A model generated the notes under the pieces. It did no database searches and had not been told where the DNA came from. It saw only the letters and a program-made list of their open reading frames with translations. 64,000 nucleotides of DNA from Tissierellales bacterium (GTDB taxonomy: Bacteria > Bacillota > Clostridia > Tissierellales > Tissierellaceae), in the NCBI GenBank assembly GCA_030146705.1, contig JASLBE010000002.1, positions 1 through 64,000 of the forward strand, given 5' to 3'. This document shows, in pieces, positions 49,432 through 58,085 of the stretch (position 1 is its first letter; the number at the start of each line of letters is the position of its first letter). A program made the translations under genes and the position numbers.

Positions 49432-51369
49432 CTAGGCAGCAGGTTTTTCTTCTAGTAAATCTTTTACTATAGTAGCCGTCCTAGTAGTTCCATCCCATTT
49501 AACTTCGTAGCCTAATGCTTCAGATACAAACTTAAGTGGTAGGTAGGTCCTATTATTTACTATTAGGGCCTCTGTATCCATTTCTATTTTCTTTCCATTT
49601 ACAGTAACAAATTTTTCTCCTATTTTAAGGCTAATATTGCCATCAATTTTAACAGTCCTAGCCTTAGGATCCCAGCTAATCTTATGTCCAAGATTTTCTG
49701 ATATTACCCTAACTGGAACCAAGGTCCTATTATCCTTAATAAAAGGTTGACCACTAGTTTCATCAAACTTAATTAAGTCCTTATTTATTGCAACCTTCAC
49801 TCCATTAGTAGCCGGTTTTTCTCCTGCCTTTTTAATACTTATCCTAGCTTCAAGCTTAGGAGCAACAGTCTTAACTTCCTTAAACTTATCCTTTAATAAG
49901 TCAGATAAAAGACCACCTTCACCAACAAAATCCTTGCCTTCAAACATAGTGTAGCCATCTCCACCAGCAGCTATAAAATCATTAGTAACAACCTTATAAG
50001 TTTTATTTAAATCAATTTTTTCGCCAGCAATAATTGTATCTTCAACATTTACCCTCTTGCCAACTTCTTTACTTGGGTCAAAAGAGAATTTAATACCAGC
50101 AACTTGTGGGAAGTGACCAGCCTCTTCTGGGTAAGAATCAACACCTCTTTCAAGAGCCTTTACTATTTCTTCTCCAGTAGCTTCAACAACAGCCAGGGTA
50201 TTAGTGAAAGGAACAGAAGTTATAATATCATTTACCTTCACATCTCCAGCCTGGATACTAGCCCTAATTCCACCACCATTGGTAAAGGCTATATCTCCAT
50301 TAACAGATTCTAGCATAGTATCTGCTATTAGGTTACCGAAATTTGTTTCCCTAGTCCTAACATTTCCTCTTTCTCCATCTAGGTCAACCTCTGTTTTACC
50401 AACAACTTCATCTAAAATAGGTTTATTTATTTCATCTATTTTTTCAATTTCTTTTAAGATACTTTCATTGGCAGTTAATTTCTTAGCTTCTTCATAAGGA
50501 TATAAACTTTCTTCAGCCTTAACTAGTTTTCCATCCTTAACTTCAAGTTGAACAATACCAATATTTTTAGTATAGGATCCAGCCTGAACTAGTAAAGTAT
50601 CTCCAACTTTTTCATTAGTTTCTTCATGGCTATGGCCATCAATTAAAATATCTATTCCATCAACCTTAGAAATAACATCCTTGGCAGTAGTAAGAGTAGT
50701 TCCCTCAACTCCCAAGTGGGCTAGACCTATAACAATGTCTACCTTTTCATCATCCCTTAATTTCTTAACAACCTCTTTGGCACTATCCACTGGGTTAATA
50801 AAGTCTATTCCCTCAGTATTTTTAGGATGGGACTTAAACTTAGTTTCTTCAGTAGTCAATCCAAAAATTCCAATCCTTACCCCATCAAGTTCTTTAACCA
50901 TATAAGGTTTGAAAACTTCTTCCTGGGATTCTTCCTTAAGAATATTTGCAGCAAGTATTGGAAAATCTGCCATATCCCTAAGTTCTAATAACCTCTTGTA
51001 ACCATAGTTAAAATCGTGGTTACCTGGAGCCATAGCATCAAAGCCTAGTTCATTCATAAGCCTTATCATAGTCTCTCCCTCAGTAATATTTACCAAGGTA
51101 GTTCCATGAACTGTATCTCCAGCATTTAAAAGTAACAAGTTAGGGTTCTCTTCCTTAAGTAAATCCAGCTTAGTTTTTAACTTAGCAAAGCCTATAGCCC
51201 CTTCTCTTTCATCTTCCTTTACCCTACCATGGATATCATTTAAGTGGACAAGGATTATTTTCGTAGTAGGTCCTTCAGCAAAAACAACCTGGCCAACAGC
51301 CCCAAATACTACTCCAACAACCAGTAGTAAGGTAAGAATAATACTTAAAATTCTTCTTCTCTTATTCAT
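49432..51369 (-). CDS. Secreted 5'-nucleotidase/metallophosphatase with stalk domain
   Basis: 645 residues. Signal peptide (about 1-31). Metallophosphatase domain: 'ILVHLNDIHGRV', 'LLLNAGDTVHG', 'APGNHDFNYG', 'GLAHLGVEG', 'DGHSHE'. 5'-nucleotidase C-terminal domain: 'RTRETNFGNLIADTMLE', 'AFTNGGGIRASI', 'DGYTMF'. It ends with a copper-amine-oxidase-N/stalk domain of two repeats ('FIKDNRTLVPVRVISENLGHK' split across helix and strand; 'LIVNNRTYLPLKFVSEALGYEV'). It should free nucleosides outside the cell; the stalk may hold it to the wall. Confidence 0.92.
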   Translation of the reverse strand: MNKRRRILSIILTLLLVVGVVFGAVGQVVFAEGPTTKIILVHLNDIHGRVKEDEREGAIGFAKLKTKLDLLKEENPNLLLLNAGDTVHGTTLVNITEGETMIRLMNELGFDAMAPGNHDFNYGYKRLLELRDMADFPILAANILKEESQEEVFKPYMVKELDGVRIGIFGLTTEETKFKSHPKNTEGIDFINPVDSAKEVVKKLRDDEKVDIVIGLAHLGVEGTTLTTAKDVISKVDGIDILIDGHSHEETNEKVGDTLLVQAGSYTKNIGIVQLEVKDGKLVKAEESLYPYEEAKKLTANESILKEIEKIDEINKPILDEVVGKTEVDLDGERGNVRTRETNFGNLIADTMLESVNGDIAFTNGGGIRASIQAGDVKVNDIITSVPFTNTLAVVEATGEEIVKALERGVDSYPEEAGHFPQVAGIKFSFDPSKEVGKRVNVEDTIIAGEKIDLNKTYKVVTNDFIAAGGDGYTMFEGKDFVGEGGLLSDLLKDKFKEVKTVAPKLEARISIKKAGEKPATNGVKVAINKDLIKFDETSGQPFIKDNRTLVPVRVISENLGHKISWDPKARTVKIDGNISLKIGEKFVTVNGKKIEMDTEALIVNNRTYLPLKFVSEALGYEVKWDGTTRTATIVKDLLEEKPAA

Positions 51370-51512
51370 ATGTTTCTCAACCTCCTAGTATTAGTTAAAA
51401 TTTATTCTTCTTATATTTAATAATATTACATCTAAAATAAAATGCAATATAAAACCATAATGTTAAAGGCTAAAAACCCTATAAAAACTAGTGCCTTAAA
51501 TTTTTTTATAAT

Positions 51513-51546
51513 AAAAAAAGCAAAGTTATATTTATAACTTTGCTTT
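51513..51546 (-). terminator. Terminator of the ACAD-fprA operon
   Basis: A perfect 11-bp stem (GCAAAGTTATA / TATAACTTTGC) followed by seven Ts on the minus strand. Confidence 0.92.
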
Positions 51547-51568
51547 TAACCTAGTTAGGATTTATAAT

Positions 51569-52780
51569 TTATTTTTCTTCTTTTTTAAATGATTCAACAA
51601 TACTATCTGCCATCATATCTAATTCATTTATATTTCCTTGTCTAACTGAAGAGTTTACTAAAACTTCATCTCCTAATACATGGAAATGTCTCATTTTATC
51701 TAATTCTGCCCTTATTTTATCTCCAGACTGTGGTGCCCAAGAACCATTTTCAATAACAGCTACAGTCCTATTTTGAAGGTTTAGTTCCTGCATATCCCTA
51801 ATAAAGTTTGCCATTGGTGGGTAAATGTTTAAATTATATGTTACAGATGCTAAAACCATATGACTAAACCTAAAAGCTTCAGCTATTAAATATGAAGTAT
51901 CAGTCTTAGAAACATCATACATTTTTATATTAGTAACCCCTCTTTCAGCAAGTCTTCTAGCAAGAGCTTCTGCTGCAGCTTCTGTATTTCCATACATAGT
52001 GCCATAAACTATTAAGACTCCTTCTTCTTCTGGAGTATAGCTTGACCACTTGTCATACTTATCTAGGATATAGCCTAGGTCAGTTCTCCAAACTGGTCCG
52101 TGTAGAGGACAAATTATTTTAATATCTAAACCAGCTGCTCTTTTTAATAGGTCTTGAACATGTGGACCATACTTGCCAACTATATTTGTATAGTATCTTC
52201 TTGCAGGTTCTAACCAGTCCCTATCAAAGTTAACCTCATCATTAAATAATCTACCATCTAGGGCTCCAAAAGTACCAAAGGCATCTGCTGAGAATAATAC
52301 TCCATCAGTCATATCAAAAGATACCATAGCTTCTGGCCAGTGAACCATTGGTGCATCTACAAAGGCAATTTCGTGCTTACCAAATTTCATTGTTTGGCCT
52401 GGTTCAACTTCAATTTCCCTACCATCTATTTTAAAACCAAATTGTCTCATAAACATGAAGGCTTTTTCCATTGAAATTATCTTTACATCTGGATACCTCA
52501 TAATAACTTCATCTATACAAGCTGCGTGGTCTGGCTCAACATGGTTTATTACCATATAGTCAAGTGGTCTACCATCTAAAACATGCTCTATATTATCTAT
52601 AAAAGTTTGAGCTATTGACCAGTCTACTGTATCAAATAAAACTGTTTTTTCATCTAATAGTAAATATGAATTATATGAAATCCCTTCAGGTATTGGGTGT
52701 ATGTTTTCAAATAATTCTAATCTACGGTCGTTTCCACCTATCCAATATAGGTCTTTAGTTATTTTTCTTACATTATACAT
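51569..52780 (-). CDS. fprA: FprA-type flavodiiron protein (A-type flavoprotein)
   Basis: 403 residues. Metallo-beta-lactamase-like part with the diiron ligands 'NHVEPDHAACIDEV', 'MVHWPEAM', 'FSADAFG' and 'CPLHGPVWR'; then flavodoxin ('VLIVYGTMYGNTEAAAEAL', FMN phosphate loop). Class A flavodiiron proteins reduce O2 to water or NO to N2O using rubredoxin. It is 34 bases downstream of a fusion gene that carries a rubredoxin domain, the probable electron donor. Confidence 0.95.
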   Translation of the reverse strand: MYNVRKITKDLYWIGGNDRRLELFENIHPIPEGISYNSYLLLDEKTVLFDTVDWSIAQTFIDNIEHVLDGRPLDYMVINHVEPDHAACIDEVIMRYPDVKIISMEKAFMFMRQFGFKIDGREIEVEPGQTMKFGKHEIAFVDAPMVHWPEAMVSFDMTDGVLFSADAFGTFGALDGRLFNDEVNFDRDWLEPARRYYTNIVGKYGPHVQDLLKRAAGLDIKIICPLHGPVWRTDLGYILDKYDKWSSYTPEEEGVLIVYGTMYGNTEAAAEALARRLAERGVTNIKMYDVSKTDTSYLIAEAFRFSHMVLASVTYNLNIYPPMANFIRDMQELNLQNRTVAVIENGSWAPQSGDKIRAELDKMRHFHVLGDEVLVNSSVRQGNINELDMMADSIVESFKKEEK

Positions 52781-52814
52781 ATATAATCCTCCCTATGCTC
52801 TTTTAAAATTTTTC

Positions 52815-54719
52815 CTAAGCCTTAATGAATCCGTCTTTTTCATCACCACATGATGGACAAGTCCAGTCTTCTGGTAGGTCTTTAAATAATGTTCCTGACT
52901 TGATTTCTTCTTGTGGGTCTCCCTTACCTGGGTCATATTCGTATCCACAACCATTACATACATAGTAGTCCCAAGTTGGTTCTACCTTTCTTGGAGTTGG
53001 ACGCTTAATCTTAACCATTTCTCCAGCTGGTTTCTTTTCACCAGTATCTAAAGCCTTGGATAGTAATGGAACTATTACAGAAACATCTCCAACTATTCCA
53101 TAGTCAGCGTTTTTAAATATCTTAGCATTTGGATTATTATTTATAGCTACTATTGTAGAAGCATTTTTAATACCCTTTAAGTGTTGGGCAGCTCCTGAAA
53201 TACCACACGCTATATATAAGTTACCTTGGAATTTTTGTCCAGATAGTCCTACATATCTTTCAAGAGGTACTATTTTTAAGTCTTCTGCTACTGGTCTAGA
53301 AGATCCTAGGGCAGCTCCAGCATTTTTAGCCAATTCTTTAACTGCTGCAACATCCTTATCAGAACTTGCTCCCATACCAATACTTACAACTCTTTCAGCC
53401 GTATTAATAGGTTCATCAATTCCTATTCCAACTGTAAAGTCATATCCATCTTCCTTAAGAGCAGCCACTACTTTTGCAACTTGTTCTTCTGGGCTACCAT
53501 CTTTAAGGATTATATTCTTTCTATATCCTGTTTCTGGAAGTTTTGGAACTCCTGGTGCTGCAGATTCAGGTTTTTGAATTTTTCCTAAAATATTAGCTGC
53601 AATAACCACCCTTTGAATTTCATTAGTTCCTTCATAAATAGTTGTTATTTTTGCATCCCTATATGCTCTTTCAACTTCCATTCCTTTTAAGTATCCATTT
53701 CCTCCATGGATTTGAAGTGCATCATTTGTAACTCTTAGTGCCATATCAGAAGCATATTGCTTAGCCATAGCTGCTTCCATACCAAATCTTACTCCTGCAT
53801 CTTTCATTTCAGCTGCACTATAAATTAAGAATCTTGCTGCCCTTAATTCAGTCGCTGCATCAGCTAATTTAAAAGATACACCTTGGTTGGCTGCTATTGA
53901 AGCACCAAATTGAATTCTTTCCCTAGAATATTCTAAAGCCGCTTCATAAGCACCTTGAGCTATACCTAAAGCTTGAGCAGCAATACCAATTCTTCCTCCA
54001 TCTAGGGTCTTCATTGCTATTTTAAAACCTTGTCCTTCTTGTCCTAAAAGATTTTCCTTAGGAACTTTTACATTATTAAATACTAGTTCAGCTGTTATTG
54101 ATGAACGAATACCCATCTTGTCATATTGTTCTCCAAAGGTAAATCCTTCCCAGCCTTTTTCAACTATGAAAGCTGAAATACCGTGGTTACCCTTAGAAGG
54201 GTCAGTCATAGCAAATACTACATATATATCTGCTTCAATTGCATTTGTTATAAATATTTTATTTCCGTTTAAAATGTAGTGGTCCCCATCTAATACTGCA
54301 GTAGTTTCTGTTCCAGATGCGTCACTTCCTGCATTTTCTTCAGTAAGACCAAAGGCACCTATTTTTTCACCCTTTGCAAGTGGTGTTAAATATTTTTTCT
54401 TTTGCTCTTCTGTTCCGAAAGCTTCAATTGGGTAAGCACCTAAAGAAGTATGTGCTGATAATATAACACCTGTACCACCATCTACTCTCGATAATTCTTC
54501 AACAGCAATTGCATAACTTAAAGTATCAAGTCCCATTCCTCCATATTTCTTTTCATATGGAATTCCTAAAATCCCCATTTTACCTAATTTCTTAATTGCT
54601 TCCTTTGGAAACTTATTTTCCAAGTCTAAAGAAAAGGCAATCGGTTTTACTTCACTTTCTGCAAATTCTCTTATTCTAGCTCTAAATTCTTCATGTTTCT
54701 CTGTAGTTGTATAAAGCAT
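52815..54719 (-). CDS. Acyl-CoA dehydrogenase / EtfA C-domain / rubredoxin fusion
   Basis: About 634 residues with three parts. 1-380 is a butyryl-CoA-dehydrogenase-type flavoprotein ('[19 protein letters not shown]', '[12 protein letters not shown]'-like segment, catalytic Glu in '[10 protein letters not shown]'). About 410-560 is the FAD-binding C-domain of EtfA ('GSSRPVAED', '[23 protein letters not shown]', '[23 protein letters not shown]'). About 582-632 is a rubredoxin ('[15 protein letters not shown]', '[14 protein letters not shown]', four Cys). EtfB and the EtfA N-domain are absent. The protein could pass electrons from an acyl-CoA through two FADs to the rubredoxin iron and on to FprA. 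Start ATG after GGGAGG. Arg is mostly AGA, implying high expression. Confidence 0.93.
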   Translation of the reverse strand: MLYTTTEKHEEFRARIREFAESEVKPIAFSLDLENKFPKEAIKKLGKMGILGIPYEKKYGGMGLDTLSYAIAVEELSRVDGGTGVILSAHTSLGAYPIEAFGTEEQKKKYLTPLAKGEKIGAFGLTEENAGSDASGTETTAVLDGDHYILNGNKIFITNAIEADIYVVFAMTDPSKGNHGISAFIVEKGWEGFTFGEQYDKMGIRSSITAELVFNNVKVPKENLLGQEGQGFKIAMKTLDGGRIGIAAQALGIAQGAYEAALEYSRERIQFGASIAANQGVSFKLADAATELRAARFLIYSAAEMKDAGVRFGMEAAMAKQYASDMALRVTNDALQIHGGNGYLKGMEVERAYRDAKITTIYEGTNEIQRVVIAANILGKIQKPESAAPGVPKLPETGYRKNIILKDGSPEEQVAKVVAALKEDGYDFTVGIGIDEPINTAERVVSIGMGASSDKDVAAVKELAKNAGAALGSSRPVAEDLKIVPLERYVGLSGQKFQGNLYIACGISGAAQHLKGIKNASTIVAINNNPNAKIFKNADYGIVGDVSVIVPLLSKALDTGEKKPAGEMVKIKRPTPRKVEPTWDYYVCNGCGYEYDPGKGDPQEEIKSGTLFKDLPEDWTCPSCGDEKDGFIKA

Positions 54720-55216
54720 ACATTTACCTCCCAATATTTATTTGATACTTTGAATCTATTTTTAATATAAATTCTTACCTTTTTTGTATGATTTCATTGT
54801 ATAGAAATCTTAATTTTTTTTACCTAGCTAGTATGATGTAACTTTAATTTAATTAAGTAATTTATATTGTGCTCAAGATTTAAAGTTTCTAATATTTAAA
54901 TGTTTTATTTTATAATCTTATCTTACACTTCCTTAATACCCAGTTGATTTCTTTTTTACACATTTTATTCAAAATTTTTTTAAATTTCCCCATTAATATC
55001 TTTTACCTAAAATATAAATTGGAAAAAATAGCCAATTAACCTAGCTTATATTTAAATTTTCCTATTAATTTTTTAAATATAAGAGAAAAATCCCTTAAGT
55101 TTATTCTAATAAATATAAGCCAGCCTAGGATACTTTTACAATAGTTATTTAAATTTAAGCTTCTAGCTATACAGATAAAAATATATAAGTATAATTAAAT
55201 ATAGAGGAGTGGTGCT
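54720..55216. other. AT-rich intergenic region between divergent ACAD and ogt genes
   Basis: About 500 bases with stops in every frame and no plausible gene. It must hold the divergent promoters. It contains a 12-bp inverted repeat, CTTATATTTAAA (55045-55056) and TTTAAATATAAG (55072-55083), with a third AATATAAG copy near 55112. No riboswitch core was seen. Confidence 0.6.
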
Positions 55217-55681
55217 ATGTACTATTATACATATTTTATCAATGGACAAAACTTCACCATAGTAGAAGAAAACAGGAAAATTATAAGGCTATTTACTGGG
55301 GATAAATTTAAGGCTCACGGCACAGAAAAACAAACCTTCCTAATTAAAAAAACCCAGGGTGAACTAGTGGACTATTTTGCTGGTAGGCTTAAAAAATTTA
55401 CTATTCCTATTAATCCAAGGGGAACAGACTTTCAACTTGCAGTTTGGAAAAAATTAAGGCTGATCCCCTACGGAGAAACTGCCAGCTATAAGGATATAGC
55501 TAAAAAAATAGGCAAGGAAAACTCTTATAGGGCTGTTGGTAATGCCAATAATAAAAATCCTATCCTAATTATAATCCCCTGCCATAGGGTAGTTGGAAGT
55601 AATGGGAACTTAAAAGGATATGCTTCTGGTTTAAAGCTTAAGAAAAGACTTTTGGACCTAGAAAAAATAGCTAGTAAATAA
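55217..55681 (+). CDS. ogt: Methylated-DNA-[protein]-cysteine S-methyltransferase
   Basis: 154 residues. The DNA-binding domain has 'GTDFQLAVWKKLRLIPYGETASYKDIA' (over two helices), the arginine finger region 'RAVGNANNKNP' and the active site 'IPCHRVVG' with Cys122. It repairs O6-alkylguanine in a suicide reaction. Single-gene unit. Confidence 0.93.
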   Translation: MYYYTYFINGQNFTIVEENRKIIRLFTGDKFKAHGTEKQTFLIKKTQGELVDYFAGRLKKFTIPINPRGTDFQLAVWKKLRLIPYGETASYKDIAKKIGKENSYRAVGNANNKNPILIIIPCHRVVGSNGNLKGYASGLKLKKRLLDLEKIASK

Positions 55682-55710
55682 AAAAAGATCCTCTTGGGAC
55701 CTTTTTTTAT
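55679..55710. terminator. Bidirectional terminator
   Basis: An imperfect stem (AAAAAAAGATCC with GGGACCTTTTTTT) lies between convergent ogt and the DUF3841-like gene. Confidence 0.7.
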
Positions 55711-55711
55711 T

Positions 55712-56326
55712 TTAATTTTTTGCCTCATCAAATAAAGCTAAATCTTCCCCAGTATTGAAATCAATCATATGGTGGACAGATAGGATATCTTCTTTAGCTA
55801 GCTGGGAGTAGTGGACCTGGATAAAGCTCCCTGGTCCTGAAACCTCCCTTCCCTTTGGAAGGTATTTTTTTATCTTTAGGATTTCCTTTCTGGCCTCAAA
55901 CTCATTTTCAAAAACAGTTAATAGTTCCTCATTATAATTTCTCTGGTAGTTGGCCCAAAGAGTTAGTTTAATGTAGTCATTAAAATCTATTGGTAGTAGG
56001 TTTACAGGCTCAGTTATTCCTAGCTCCAAAATACAATAGTCCTCATTTTTACCACTGGAAAACAAGGACTTTAACTCAGGCCTTAGCCTTAAATAATCAT
56101 ATATTTCACCTGGTCCTTCTATTTCCCCACCAGCATTTAAGGAATGAAATCCAAAAATTAATCCTCTTGCATCTTTTTTATTTAAAACATTATAATTTGC
56201 CAAAAGTTCCTTGTAAGAGGGTCTCATTGGAAGATTATTTTTACTTTTTTCCATATCTGGATAGTAAATCCCCTTAGAATTTAGCTCTCTTATAACATCT
56301 TTACTTTGTATGGTCCAAAACTTCAT
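55712..56326 (-). CDS. DUF3841-like protein
   Basis: 204 residues. The start 'MKFWTIQSKDVIRELNSKGIY' matches the opening of DUF3841 ('WTIQ....L..KG.Y'). The rest contains 'FGFHSLNAGGEIEGPGEIYDYLRL' and 'CILELGITEPVNLLPIDFNDYI' and could be a small enzyme. Function unknown. Start ATG with AGAGGTG. Confidence 0.6.
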   Translation of the reverse strand: MKFWTIQSKDVIRELNSKGIYYPDMEKSKNNLPMRPSYKELLANYNVLNKKDARGLIFGFHSLNAGGEIEGPGEIYDYLRLRPELKSLFSSGKNEDYCILELGITEPVNLLPIDFNDYIKLTLWANYQRNYNEELLTVFENEFEARKEILKIKKYLPKGREVSGPGSFIQVHYSQLAKEDILSVHHMIDFNTGEDLALFDEAKN

Positions 56327-56407
56327 ACTATCACCTCTTAGCTTATTATACCCTAATTTTATATTTTTTATTTTTTTAGGGTATAAATATCCTATGGAGG
56401 GTTATTT

Positions 56408-56881
56408 ATGGAATATAAAGAAATTATGTCTAATAAAAGAAAAAAAATTGCCCTAGTTGCCCATGACAATATGAAAAAACTCCTTATTGATTGGGCTAAA
56501 AAAAATAGGGAAGTCCTTAAAGACCATAAGCTTTGTGGTACAGGAACGACAGCTGGATTAATTACTGAGGTAACTGGCCTTGAGGTTGAGGCTTTTAAGT
56601 CTGGTCCAATTGGTGGTGACCAGCAATTAGGGGCTAAAATTGTTGATGGAGATATTGACTTTATGGTCTTCTTTTGGGACCCATTAGAAGCCCAACCCCA
56701 CGATCCTGATGTAAAGGCTCTTCTTAGGATTGGAGTCCTTTATAATATCCCCATAGCAAATAATATGAGTACAGCTGACTTTCTTTTAAGTTCTAGTCTA
56801 ATGAACAAGGACTATAAAAGAACTGTTATTGACTATGAAAAATTAATGGCTGAAAGGTCTAAAGAGATGAAAAAAAGATAG
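56408..56881 (+). CDS. mgsA: Methylglyoxal synthase
   Basis: 157 residues: 'KIALVAHDNMKK', 'LCGTGTTAGLI' (phosphate site), 'SGPIGGDQQLGA', 'MVFFWDPLEAQPHDPDVKALLR' with the catalytic Asp and His. It converts DHAP to methylglyoxal and phosphate, relieving sugar-phosphate stress. It may link with the class II aldolase's DHAP product but is not near it. Confidence 0.95.
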   Translation: MEYKEIMSNKRKKIALVAHDNMKKLLIDWAKKNREVLKDHKLCGTGTTAGLITEVTGLEVEAFKSGPIGGDQQLGAKIVDGDIDFMVFFWDPLEAQPHDPDVKALLRIGVLYNIPIANNMSTADFLLSSSLMNKDYKRTVIDYEKLMAERSKEMKKR

Positions 56882-56902
56882 GCTTTGGCCTATCTTTTTT
56901 AA
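56872..56902 (+). terminator. Terminator of mgsA
   Basis: AAAAAGATAGGC / GCCTATCTTTTT stem with a 4-base loop at the mgsA stop codon. Confidence 0.9.
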
Positions 56903-56986
56903 TTTTGGACTTGGAACTAGAAATCTAATAATTTTGTTTATCCTAGTTAATTTATGGTAAAATAGTCTTCATAAGGAGATGATTTT

Positions 56987-57553
56987 ATGTTAATAAATCC
57001 ATTTGAAGACCTACTAAGCTTGGAGGAGGCTGCAGAAAAATGGGATATTGACCCTATGGAAATCATGGAAGCAATTGCCAATGAAGACTTGATTAAGGAT
57101 ATAGATATTAAGAAATTTAATAAGCAGTGGTTAGTAACTAGCCAGGGTATGAAAAGGGTCTTTGGATCTTTGGTTGAAGATCCTTCTGGGACTATTGTGG
57201 CCAATATGCCCTATGCTAATATGAGGTATGAGTCTTATGTTAAAAACGCCTTTGGTGTTTCAAGGGAGGAAGATCCTGCTAAGTTAGCCCTAGATTATAT
57301 TTTTGATATGACTGATGAAGATGAGTTTTTCTTTAAGGCCAAGGCTGCTGCTAGCTATGCTTCCTACATTTACAACCTAGATATTCTTAATAATTATAAA
57401 AAGTTTTTAGAAGAAAATGAGGAAGTTATCCTTGATACTATGAGTCAAAGTATAGGGAATGCAAAGAATAAGATAGAATTATTTGATGCCCTAGATAGGC
57501 ACTTATCAAGAGTTGACCTAATTTATAATAGGAAAATTACAGAAACAATATAA
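56987..57553 (+). CDS. Helix-turn-helix-like hypothetical protein
   Basis: 188 residues, AAGGAG site. The first 60 residues look like an excisionase/MerR-type HTH ('LLSLEEAAEKWDIDPMEIMEAI', then 'QWLVTSQGMKRVFG'). The remainder is an acidic helical domain ('YIFDMTDEDEFFFKAKAAASYASYIY') with no family I know. It may be a small DNA-binding regulator. It has its own terminator. Confidence 0.6.
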   Translation: MLINPFEDLLSLEEAAEKWDIDPMEIMEAIANEDLIKDIDIKKFNKQWLVTSQGMKRVFGSLVEDPSGTIVANMPYANMRYESYVKNAFGVSREEDPAKLALDYIFDMTDEDEFFFKAKAAASYASYIYNLDILNNYKKFLEENEEVILDTMSQSIGNAKNKIELFDALDRHLSRVDLIYNRKITETI

Positions 57554-57585
57554 AAGACTGTCCCCTGGGACAGTCTTTTTTTATA
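57552..57585. terminator. Bidirectional terminator
   Basis: AAAAGACTGTCCC / GGGACAGTCTTTT stem shared by the convergent HTH gene and nrdG. Confidence 0.92.
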
Positions 57586-58072
57586 GGTAAAGAACTAGCT
57601 TATTTTCCTCTAAACTTTTTTTTACATCAATTACCCTTTGGTTGGAACTTCCTCTAAACTCCAGCCTTAGGTCCTTTAGCTTTTGAATAAATTTCCCATC
57701 TACAAGTACATCTACTTCCCTTAAAAGCTTAAGCCTGGTTTCGTTTTCAATAATTTCTTCAAAGCTAAAGCCAGACCAAAGCCAAATATCCTTCTTAACT
57801 TCTTTTTTTACCTCTTCAACTATTCCTAAAAGTTCCTGGGCATTTTCCATAGGTTCTCCACCTAATATTGAAAGCCCCTTTACTTGGGGAAGCCTTAAGT
57901 AGGAAATAAGCTCTTTTGTTTCTTGCCCGGTCCAAAGTTCACCTGCTTTAAAATCTTGATATTCTTCATTAAAACAATTGTAGCATTTATGGCTACAGCC
58001 TGTTACAAAAATTGAAGTCCTAACACCTGGTCCATTTGCTACATCATATTTTCTTATTTGTCCGTATCTCAC
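57581..58072 (-). CDS. nrdG: Anaerobic ribonucleotide reductase activating protein
   Basis: 163 residues, GTG start after AGGGGATAGG. Radical-SAM signature 'TGCSHKCYNC' (Cys26, Cys30, Cys33), 'NGPGVRTSIFV' before it and 'LSILGGEPM' after it. It makes the glycyl radical on NrdD using SAM and a 4Fe-4S cluster. It follows nrdD by 13 bases. Confidence 0.95.
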   Translation of the reverse strand: MRYGQIRKYDVANGPGVRTSIFVTGCSHKCYNCFNEEYQDFKAGELWTGQETKELISYLRLPQVKGLSILGGEPMENAQELLGIVEEVKKEVKKDIWLWSGFSFEEIIENETRLKLLREVDVLVDGKFIQKLKDLRLEFRGSSNQRVIDVKKSLEENKLVLYL

Positions 58073-58085
58073 AACCTATCCCCTC

